Source of the DNA: Gordonia polyisoprenivorans
Lineage (GTDB): Bacteria; Actinomycetota; Actinomycetes; Mycobacteriales; Mycobacteriaceae
NCBI RefSeq assembly: GCF_017654315.1
Contig: NZ_CP072203.1
Coordinates: 2,046,001-2,110,000, forward strand
Direction of reading: 5' to 3'
DNA length: 64,000 nt
In this document: positions 18,406 to 25,181 of the stretch, in pieces
How positions within the stretch are numbered: the stretch's first letter is position 1
How the letters are laid out: every line of letters starts with the position of its first letter
Program-made: the position numbers and the translations under genes
The notes under the pieces: generated by a model
The model's input: only the letters and a program-made list of their open reading frames with translations
Database searches by the model: none
What the model was told of the DNA's origin: nothing

Positions 18406-19400
18406 CGGGAACCGCCCAGCGCATCAACGATTTCCGCGAGTGCCTCGACCGCGATCGGGCGTGGCTGGTAGAGACAGATGCTGTCGGAGACACCGTCGAC
18501 GCGGTCGCGGATGTGCGCGGCGATCTCGGCGGGCGTCCCGCATGCGGCGATGGTGTGCAGCATCTCGTCGTCGATGAGCGCAGCCATCTCCTGCCAACGC
18601 CCCTGTTTGGACATCGCATTGAGTTCGGGCTGCAGGTCGCCCCATCCGTGCGCGTCCAGCACAGGTCGGTATGCGGGGGTGGAACCGTAGAAGGCCAGCA
18701 ACATTCGCGTCGAGGTGTGGTCGTCGTCGTGACCGGAGGCGACCGACACGATGATCTCGGGGATCACCGTGAACTCGTCCGCGCTCCGCCCGGCCCTGGC
18801 AAGGCCGTCGCGTACCGCGGGCAGCGTCGTGCCGTGCAGAAAGCGTGTGGACCCGAACGGCATCACCAACAGACCGTCGGCCACCTCGGCCGTCGCACGG
18901 GTGAGCCGAGGACCCAACGCGCCCAGATAGATCGGTGGCGGCCCATACGGGTTGGGGCCGGGGTTGAACGTCGGGGTCATCAGCGTGTGGCGATAGAACT
19001 CACCGCGGAAGTTCAATCGTTCGCCGTCGTTCCACGTCGCGAAGATCGCACGCAATGCACCGACCATCTCCGTCATGCGCTCGACCGGCCGATCGAACTC
19101 GGTACCGTAGCGTTTCTCGATCTGTGCGCGCACCTGGGTGCCGAGCCCCAGGACGAACCGTCCCTTGCTGAGCAATTGCAGGTCGTTGGCCTGGTGGGCG
19201 AGTTGAATCGGGTTGCGCGGGAAAGCGATCGCGACGTTGGACATGAGGTCGAGGCCGTCGACCGACGAGGCCAGCACCAGGGGAGTGAACACATCGAACG
19301 GCCCCTCGAAGGTGAAGACGCCGGACGCGCCGGCCTCCTTCAGGAGGTTCGCCCGGTCCACGGCGTCGGTGGGTCCGAAGAGTGCGGTCATGATCTTCAT
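18402..19400 (-). CDS. F420-dependent LLM-class oxidoreductase (TIGR03617-like)
   Basis: 332-aa TIM-barrel oxidoreductase of the luciferase-like family. Typical phrases: FEGPFDVFTPLVLAS, LMSNVAIAFPRNP, GRFVLGLGTQVRAQIEKRYG, FYRHTLMTPTFNP and PPPIYLGALGPRL. This pattern matches the mycobacterial subgroup thought to use coenzyme F420; cofactor use is inference. ATG at 19400 begins MKIMTALFG. It is the middle gene of a minus-strand operon, 8 bp after the lipocalin-like gene and overlapping the phosphotransferase gene. Confidence 0.87.
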   Translation of the reverse strand: MKIMTALFGPTDAVDRANLLKEAGASGVFTFEGPFDVFTPLVLASSVDGLDLMSNVAIAFPRNPIQLAHQANDLQLLSKGRFVLGLGTQVRAQIEKRYGTEFDRPVERMTEMVGALRAIFATWNDGERLNFRGEFYRHTLMTPTFNPGPNPYGPPPIYLGALGPRLTRATAEVADGLLVMPFGSTRFLHGTTLPAVRDGLARAGRSADEFTVIPEIIVSVASGHDDDHTSTRMLLAFYGSTPAYRPVLDAHGWGDLQPELNAMSKQGRWQEMAALIDDEMLHTIAACGTPAEIAAHIRDRVDGVSDSICLYQPRPIAVEALAEIVDALGGSR

Positions 19401-19408
19401 GGCGTTGC

Positions 19409-20524
19409 CTATCCCGCCACGTCGGTCCAGTCGGAGAAACCCGACGGATGGTGTGGGCCGATGATGCCGTGCTCGAACAGGCCGGCGCCGCGATGTTGTC
19501 GGCCGTCGGCCTCGGTGCACACCGCACTCCCGACGTGATCGATGAGGCTGAAGGGCGCGCGGGCCATCACCTGCGCGTCCGTCAGATCGAAGGTGACGCG
19601 TTCGGCGAACGGGCCCTCTTTCCACGTGCCGTGCGCCCACGTCGAATCGCCACCGTAGCCCGACCCGAAGGCAATGGGCGCGAACAACTTCGACTCGACG
19701 TCGAGTGAGATCTGCTCACCCGCGCGATTGAGGAATTCGATGTGCGCGCCGTGCGGAATCCTGGTCCCGGCGGTGTAGTGGATGGTGACCCGTACGCCGT
19801 CGAGCTGCTCGATGCGCCCGTCGCGCCACCGACGGGTGCAGTCGTAGAGACTGCGATGACCGTCGGGGTCCTCCTGCAGGATGAGGAACAATACGAAGTC
19901 GTCGAACGCCAATGGCAGGTAGAGCCACCACATTCCGCGGAAAGCGGTGTCGGGACGTCCGGGCGATTCCGGCTCGCCGACCGGCCGGATACCCCACGAC
20001 CGGTCGCGGCTCGCCACACTGGTGTCGTGTTCGACGGTCAGTCGTTCGCCGTCGACGTCGATCCATCCCTCCCAGGAACCCACTTGGGCAAAGCGGCACG
20101 CCTCCAACGTGACTCGCCGCTCGGTGAGCATGGTGTGCGGCTTCTCCAGCGCTGCCGGGAACAATCCGCGCCAGGTGAGGTCGGCGGCGATGCCCTCGGT
20201 GTCCGCGAGGGTCAGATGCATCTGCTGTAGTGGCTCGACGACGTCGAGGCGATATCCGTTGACGTTCTGGTGGAGTCGGTCGTCGTCGATCGCGTCGCTC
20301 AGATGAACAGCGGTCTGGGTGTCGCCGCGGCGGACGACGAAGTAGGCGTCCTTGACGCCCAGACGCGGATAGTAGCCGATGCCGGTCAAGGCCATGAAAC
20401 GGCCTTGCTGGTCGAGCACGTTGAAGTACGAGCGGTCGTAGAAGTTCCGGTCGGAGGTGGCCGGCCAGGTGATCGGCGCGGGCGTCTGATGGATCGGATA
20501 CTCGTCGAGGGGGCTCAGCTCCAC
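19409..20524 (-). CDS. Lipocalin-like (AttH/CrtC-type) protein, function unknown
   Basis: 371-aa soluble protein. Its mix of beta-strand phrases (GWIDVDGERLTVEHDTSVASRDRSWGIRP, MWWLYLPLAFDDFVLFLILQED) resembles the double-lipocalin AttH/CrtC fold found in hydroxyneurosporene-hydratase-like proteins and in many mycobacterial proteins of unknown role. No signal peptide. It is the first gene of the minus-strand operon and its start lies 52 bp from the divergent TetR gene, so it is the likely repressed target. The family call is tentative. Confidence 0.65.
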   Translation of the reverse strand: MELSPLDEYPIHQTPAPITWPATSDRNFYDRSYFNVLDQQGRFMALTGIGYYPRLGVKDAYFVVRRGDTQTAVHLSDAIDDDRLHQNVNGYRLDVVEPLQQMHLTLADTEGIAADLTWRGLFPAALEKPHTMLTERRVTLEACRFAQVGSWEGWIDVDGERLTVEHDTSVASRDRSWGIRPVGEPESPGRPDTAFRGMWWLYLPLAFDDFVLFLILQEDPDGHRSLYDCTRRWRDGRIEQLDGVRVTIHYTAGTRIPHGAHIEFLNRAGEQISLDVESKLFAPIAFGSGYGGDSTWAHGTWKEGPFAERVTFDLTDAQVMARAPFSLIDHVGSAVCTEADGRQHRGAGLFEHGIIGPHHPSGFSDWTDVAG

Positions 20525-20576
20525 CGAATCTCCCTATCAATACGACGCACATTGCATTGGAACTAGAATGTGATCC

Positions 20577-21182
20577 ATGACACCAGATCGTCGAGGTGAT
20601 AACAAGAGGCCGATATCGGCGGGGCGGCCCCGAGATGGTCGAATCGACGCCGCGATCATCGCCGCCACCCGCGAGCTGATTCTCGAGACCGGCTATCCCG
20701 CGCTGTCGTTGTCGGCGATAGCCGCTCGTGCCGGAACGACCACGGCGGCCATCTACCGGCGATGGTCGGGTAAGGCGCAGCTGGTCCACGAGGCGGTGTT
20801 GTCGGCGGAGGTCCTGACACCGCCGACGGGGTCCGGGGACGTCCGACAGGACATCCGCGCGCTCGTCGAGATCGTGCGCTCGATGTTCAACCGGCCGGAG
20901 GTGCGGGTGGCGCTACCCGGACTGATCGCCGACACCGTGGCATCGCCCGACGTCCACAGCCAGATGATCGCGAGGCTGGCGGGCGACCTCACCGCCTTCG
21001 AGTCCCGCTTCGGTCAGGAACGTCGCGACGACGACCGGCTGCCGATGCTCGCCGAGGTGGTCGCAGGTACCGCGATCTTCCGCATCCTCATTCGCAGCGA
21101 CGCGGCGCTCGACGACACCTGGGTCGACGAGATGGTCGAGCTGATCACCGAACGGTGGCCGGGCGACGGCGAGAGGTCGTAA
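20577..21182 (+). CDS. TetR-family transcriptional regulator
   Basis: 201-aa repressor. The N-terminal HTH spans residues ~20-70: RIDAAIIAATRELILETGYPALSLSAIAARAGTTTAAIYRRW. The C-terminal ligand domain ends DDTWVDEMVELITERW. It is divergent from the lipocalin-like/LLM/phosphotransferase operon, with only 52 bp between starts, so a shared operator is likely. The last 30 codons are duplicated in decayed form near 43.05 kb. A 58-codon ORF begins 9 bp after its stop. Confidence 0.92.
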   Translation: MTPDRRGDNKRPISAGRPRDGRIDAAIIAATRELILETGYPALSLSAIAARAGTTTAAIYRRWSGKAQLVHEAVLSAEVLTPPTGSGDVRQDIRALVEIVRSMFNRPEVRVALPGLIADTVASPDVHSQMIARLAGDLTAFESRFGQERRDDDRLPMLAEVVAGTAIFRILIRSDAALDDTWVDEMVELITERWPGDGERS

Positions 21183-21191
21183 CCTGGCTGT

Positions 21192-21368
21192 ATGGGACGC
21201 GGAAACGGGCACGGAGGCTGGCGTGATCGACTCAGCAAGCTGATCCCGAGACGCGAGAAACGCGCCTACCACTCGACGGGTGGTGGGTACTCGCCGATCT
21301 CGCCTCGCAACGCGGACGGGGAGCGCGGACCGATCATGCCCTTCAATGGCAACGGCTGGGGCCGCTGA
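21192..21368 (+). CDS. Small ORF, Gly/Arg-rich 58-aa protein, function unknown
   Basis: ATG at 21192 to TGA at 21366-21368 gives 58 aa, starting MGRGNGHGGWRDRLSKL and ending MPFNGNGWGR. It starts 9 bp after the TetR stop. The predicted protein is basic and rich in Gly, Arg and Asn. A second copy at 43119 keeps most of the sequence but has a 1-bp deletion and has lost the stop. Differences between copies before the frameshift are partly conservative (Lys/Glu, Lys/Arg, Ala/Val), so a real but short protein is plausible. No family recognised. Confidence 0.5.
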   Translation: MGRGNGHGGWRDRLSKLIPRREKRAYHSTGGGYSPISPRNADGERGPIMPFNGNGWGR

Positions 21369-21484
21369 AGACCCGAAAACCCCTGTCCGACAACTATTTC
21401 GCCGCGATACTCGACGTGGGCTGATTGATCGGTCGACTCGGGCTCGCGGCCGGCGGCCCAGCCGGATGCAAATATGTTGACGCA

Positions 21485-21520
21485 GACACGCCGTGGCGAA
21501 CCAAGGATTCTCGGCGTGTC
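21485..21520. other. Conserved inverted repeat, candidate hairpin (left copy)
   Basis: 9-bp arms GACACGCCG (21485-21493) and CGGCGTGTC (21512-21520) flank an 18-nt loop. The arms are unchanged in the right copy (43412-43447) although the loop differs, which suggests the paired structure matters. It could terminate the small-ORF transcript or form a small structured RNA. A second 7-bp pair, CCCCGGC/GCCGGGG, lies at 21571-21599. Confidence 0.5.
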
Positions 21521-21841
21521 GCGGCGGATCGGTGGGATCTGTATTTGTATCGGCGGGACTCGACCAGATTCCCCGGCCGGTGGTGGCGGCACGCCGGGGC
21601 CGCGAACGATCGAGTGAACACCCAAGCGCGCGATCAGGATTCGCAGGACCAATTGGAGGTCTGTAACCAATCTGTGTGCGGTAGAGCCCACGACGTACAA
21701 CGCAGTCGTGCACTGGGACGAGACGGCAATCAAGCTGCATCGCATCCTGCCGAGGCCCTGAAAGCTGCCCCGAAGGGACCGATCGCGGCCCGTGCTGAGC
21801 CACCGTGCTCGACGCCCAGCCCACGATCAGAATGAGTTCGG

Positions 21842-23725
21842 TCAGTCTGCGGACTCAAACAGCGGCCGGACGCCTCCAGCGGTCAGGATCTCGTCGTTGC
21901 TTGCGCCGGCGGCGATCATGGGCCACACCAGGGTTTCGTCGGAGACAACGAAATCAACGACCACCGGCCGATCAGTGACGGACCGAGCGGCAAGGATGGT
22001 CTCGTCAAGCTCGACTCGGTCGGTGCACCGGAATGCCGCACACCCGAGAGCTTCTGCGTAACGGACGAAGTCGGGGATGAGGCGGGTCTTCGTCGCGAGA
22101 TCGACACCGTGGAATCGGCCATCGTAGTGCATTGTCTGCAGTTGGCGAACCATGCCGAGGTTGCCGTTGTTGATGATGGCCACCTTGATGGGGAGGCCCT
22201 CGGCCGCTGCGGTGGCCAGCTCGCGTCCGGTCATCTGGAAACAACCATCACCGTCAATTGCCCACACCTCGCGGCCGGGATGCCCGACCTGTGCGCCGAT
22301 GGCCGCGGGCACCGCAAAACCCATGGTGCCCAGTCCTCCGGAGTTCAACCAGGTACGCGGCTCACTGAAGTCGATGTAGTTCGCCGCCCACATCTGATGC
22401 TGTCCGACGCCGGCGCTGAAGATGGTCCCGGCACTCACCGAACGGCTCAGTGTCTGGATGACCCGCTCGGGGGAGAGGGTTCCGTTGACGGGGTCGGCGT
22501 AGCTGGGTGAGTAGTCCTGGTGCATCTGGTCGAGATAGTCCTGCCAGCCTCCGAGATCAGGCAGCTGTCGTTGTGCGACCTCAGATCGCAGCGCAAGTGT
22601 GAGGGCCCTGATCGCGGTTCGTGCGTGCCCGACGATCGCGACGTCGACGCGTCGGTTCTTCCCGATTTCGGCCGGGTCGATGTCGATATGGATGACACGT
22701 GCGTTCGGCGCGAACGAGTGGGCCTCACCGGTGACGCGGTCATCGAAGCGGGCGCCGATCGCGATGATGAGGTCACTCTTCTGCAATGCTGCGACCGCGG
22801 CGACCGTGCCGTGCATTCCGGGCATGCCATAGTGCTGCGGGTGGTGATCTGGCAGTGCGCCACGCGCCATCAGGGTGGTGACCACGGGAATGCGCGTGAG
22901 TTCGGCCAGTTCTCGAAGCGATCGGGAGGCACCGGCCTTGATGACACCGCCGCCGATGTAGAGTACGGGCGCGCGGGCGGACCGGATTTCCCTGACGGCT
23001 CCATTGATGTCGCCGTTCGCCACCGTCGTGGCAACGCTGTAACCGCGCAACTCGAACTGCGGCGGCCACGCGAACCTCAGGTCGGCCGTGGCGACGTCGA
23101 GCGGGACTGCGACGACGACGGGCCCCGGCCGTCCCGTCGACGCGATGTGGAACGCCTGGGCGATGACTCCAGGGATGTCCCCGGGGTCATTGATCCGGAA
23201 GCTGTGCTTGGTGATCGACTGTGTCATTCCGATGGTGTCGATCTCGGCGGACGTGTCGGTACCGAGAGAACCTGTTGGCACGTTGGCGATGATGGCGACG
23301 ATCGGGACGGAGTCCATGTTTGCATCGGCCAGTGCGGTGACCAGATTCGTGGCTCCGGATCCTGGCGCTACGAGGCAGACACCGGTCCTGCCGGTGGCGA
23401 TGGCATATCCGGCTGCGGCGTGCCCAGCCCCTTGCTCGTGCCGAACCGCGACAGTTCTGATCGTCGCGGAGGCGCCCAGCGCAGCCCACATCGGCATGAT
23501 GTCGGCTGTCGGCAGCGCGAAGATTGCCTCGACAGCGAGGGCTTCAAGGCTACGCGCCAATGCCGTTGCACCAGTGAGTTGTTCTCCCTCGCAGCTGCTT
23601 TCGGCTAGCGTGTCGTCAATGAGGTGACGCACCTCGGGCGTTCGCGGTCGACTGTGTGGTGATGAGGTGGTGATCAGATCCATTTGAGGTGTTCCGTACG
23701 GCGATGGGGCGGGTTGAACAGACAC
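21842..23725 (-). CDS. Acetolactate-synthase-like TPP-dependent enzyme
   Basis: 627-aa enzyme of the acetohydroxyacid synthase large-subunit group. The catalytic Glu97 lies in VRHEQGAGHAAAGYA; GSGATNLVTALADANMDSVP and ITKHSF follow the IlvB pattern; the central domain reads LIIAIGARFDDRVTG; the TPP/Mg motif runs from GDG (492-494) to NN (519-520). Length is normal. No IlvN regulatory subunit gene adjoins it, and it lies beside E2/E1 genes, so it is probably a specialised paralog rather than the housekeeping IlvB. The alternative start MDLITTSS (23683) is equally likely. It is the last gene of a minus-strand cluster. Confidence 0.85.
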   Translation of the reverse strand: MSVQPAPSPYGTPQMDLITTSSPHSRPRTPEVRHLIDDTLAESSCEGEQLTGATALARSLEALAVEAIFALPTADIMPMWAALGASATIRTVAVRHEQGAGHAAAGYAIATGRTGVCLVAPGSGATNLVTALADANMDSVPIVAIIANVPTGSLGTDTSAEIDTIGMTQSITKHSFRINDPGDIPGVIAQAFHIASTGRPGPVVVAVPLDVATADLRFAWPPQFELRGYSVATTVANGDINGAVREIRSARAPVLYIGGGVIKAGASRSLRELAELTRIPVVTTLMARGALPDHHPQHYGMPGMHGTVAAVAALQKSDLIIAIGARFDDRVTGEAHSFAPNARVIHIDIDPAEIGKNRRVDVAIVGHARTAIRALTLALRSEVAQRQLPDLGGWQDYLDQMHQDYSPSYADPVNGTLSPERVIQTLSRSVSAGTIFSAGVGQHQMWAANYIDFSEPRTWLNSGGLGTMGFAVPAAIGAQVGHPGREVWAIDGDGCFQMTGRELATAAAEGLPIKVAIINNGNLGMVRQLQTMHYDGRFHGVDLATKTRLIPDFVRYAEALGCAAFRCTDRVELDETILAARSVTDRPVVVDFVVSDETLVWPMIAAGASNDEILTAGGVRPLFESAD

Positions 23726-23745
23726 TTGAGATCAAGCCGATGGAT

Positions 23746-24030
23746 TCAGCCGGCGAGCGATGCGACATGCGACTCGCCTTTCGACAGCGCGATCTTCCGC
23801 GTGCAGAAAGTACGGAGTTCATCGCGTGTGTAGCTATCCAGGAAGTCCACGTATCCAGCGGCGATGAACAGAACGATTCTGTGATAGAAAACCGCTGGCG
23901 TGATACCGAATTCGGGGAAGATGTACTCGTCGCCGCTTCCGAACGGCAGCCAACTGACTGCGTAGCGGATCATCGCCCGGTCGTCGGCGACGAGTTCCGG
24001 GACGGAGGCGTCAGCGTAGGTCGTCAGCAC
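23746..24030 (-). CDS. Small HTH-like protein (DUF3263-like?)
   Basis: 94-aa protein overlapping the end of the E2 gene by 20 bp. The segment GSGDEYIFPEFGITPAVFYHRIVLFI resembles the helix-turn-helix core of mycobacterial DUF3263 proteins, where an FGL-xxxxYY-like helix follows an acidic helix. Similarity is from memory and weak. Within an enzyme cluster it could be a regulator or a small accessory protein. Confidence 0.55.
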   Translation of the reverse strand: MLTTYADASVPELVADDRAMIRYAVSWLPFGSGDEYIFPEFGITPAVFYHRIVLFIAAGYVDFLDSYTRDELRTFCTRKIALSKGESHVASLAG

Positions 24031-25129
24031 TGAAGCCTCCTTCTAGTCGATGCTTCACTGCGGTGAGGAATCGTGCAGCGTCGGCCCCGTCGACGACGCG
24101 GTGGTCATAGGAGATCGACAGGTAGGCCATCGAGCGCACGTCGATGTTGAGGTTGTCATCGCGGCGAGATGGAATGAGACGCTCGACGACAGCGCCGATG
24201 CCGAGGATGCCAGTCTGCGGTTGGTTGATGATCGGGGTGTCGAACAATGCCCCGCGGCTGCCGGTGTTGGTCAGGGTGAAGGTGCCGCCGCCTAATTCGG
24301 CGGGCGTGATGGTGCCGGTACGGACGCGGTCGGCCTTGTCTGCGATTGCTCGCGCGAGTCCCTCGATGCTCAGGTCCTGCGCCTCCCGGATGACCGGGAC
24401 CATCAGTCCTTTGTCGCTGTCCACCGCGATGCCCACATGACATGCGCCGTGGTAGGTGATCTCGGTGACGTCGGGATTCACCGACGCATTCAGGACACGA
24501 TGTTCGCTCAGCGCAGCGACCGCGGCCTTGGCGAAGAACGGGAAGAACGACAGCTTGACCCCGGAGCGGGTGAGAAATTCGTCCTTGTGGGCGCGCCGCA
24601 GGCGGGCGATCTCGGTGACATCGACCTCGAGCACGGTGGTGAGTTGGGCAGAGGTCTGCAGGGACTCGACCATCCGCGCGGCAATGGTGCGACGGATGCG
24701 TGGCAGTTTCTCGACCACACCTTCGGTCACCGACGACGCCTCGCGTGGCGCTGTCCGCGGCGGTGCCGCGCTGACGACCTCGGTTTCGGCAGGTGGGGCT
24801 GCCGGTCGCACCGCTGGATGATTGGCGGGCGTGTCCGTGGTGCCTTTGTCGGTGTCCGAGACATCCCCGGCGGCGTAGCCCGTCGCGATGATGGCGAGAG
24901 CGGCTCCGACACCCACGACGTCGTCCTCGGCGGCCAGGATGTCGACGAGGACACCGGTGACCGGAGAGGGGATCTCGGTGTCGACCTTGTCGGTGGCCAC
25001 CTCCAGTAACGGTTCCTCGGCCTGCACCCGGTCGCCGGGATCCTTGAGCCACCGGGTGATCGTTCCTTCTTCGACGCTCTCGCCGAGAGCGGGCATGCCG
25101 ACGGTGGTCGTCGACTGTGTGTTCGTCAT
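24011..25129 (-). CDS. 2-oxoacid dehydrogenase E2 acyltransferase, short form
   Basis: 372-aa dihydrolipoamide acyltransferase. One N-terminal lipoyl domain with the modified Lys48 in EVATDKVDTEIPSP; a Pro/Ala-rich linker (~84-141); then the catalytic domain from KLPRIRRTIAARMVESL, ending with the active-site motif SYDHRVVDGAD (His343, Asp347). No peripheral-subunit-binding domain is visible between linker and catalytic domain, which is unusual because that domain docks E1 and E3. ATG at 25129 follows AAGGGA. It lies 52 bp after the E1 gene. No E3 gene is nearby, so a shared lipoamide dehydrogenase would be needed. Confidence 0.88.
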   Translation of the reverse strand: MTNTQSTTTVGMPALGESVEEGTITRWLKDPGDRVQAEEPLLEVATDKVDTEIPSPVTGVLVDILAAEDDVVGVGAALAIIATGYAAGDVSDTDKGTTDTPANHPAVRPAAPPAETEVVSAAPPRTAPREASSVTEGVVEKLPRIRRTIAARMVESLQTSAQLTTVLEVDVTEIARLRRAHKDEFLTRSGVKLSFFPFFAKAAVAALSEHRVLNASVNPDVTEITYHGACHVGIAVDSDKGLMVPVIREAQDLSIEGLARAIADKADRVRTGTITPAELGGGTFTLTNTGSRGALFDTPIINQPQTGILGIGAVVERLIPSRRDDNLNIDVRSMAYLSISYDHRVVDGADAARFLTAVKHRLEGGFSADDLR

Positions 25130-25181
25130 CGTGTTCCCTTGCAGGAGGTCTTCAGAGCCGGTTGGACGAGGCATGAGGCAG

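Larger units (their letters stand above)
21093..21647 (+). repeat. Left direct repeat bracketing the accessory block
   Basis: About 555 bp that match 43021-43572 in the same orientation. It covers the last ~30 codons of the TetR gene, the 58-codon ORF, an inverted repeat (21485-21520), a nearly identical 73-bp core (21527-21599) and the last ~14 bp of the excalibur-protein gene that is complete only at the right-hand copy. Similarity varies: 72 of 73 bases in the core but clearly lower in other parts. Similarity stops after TTCGCAGG at 21647. Confidence 0.85.
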
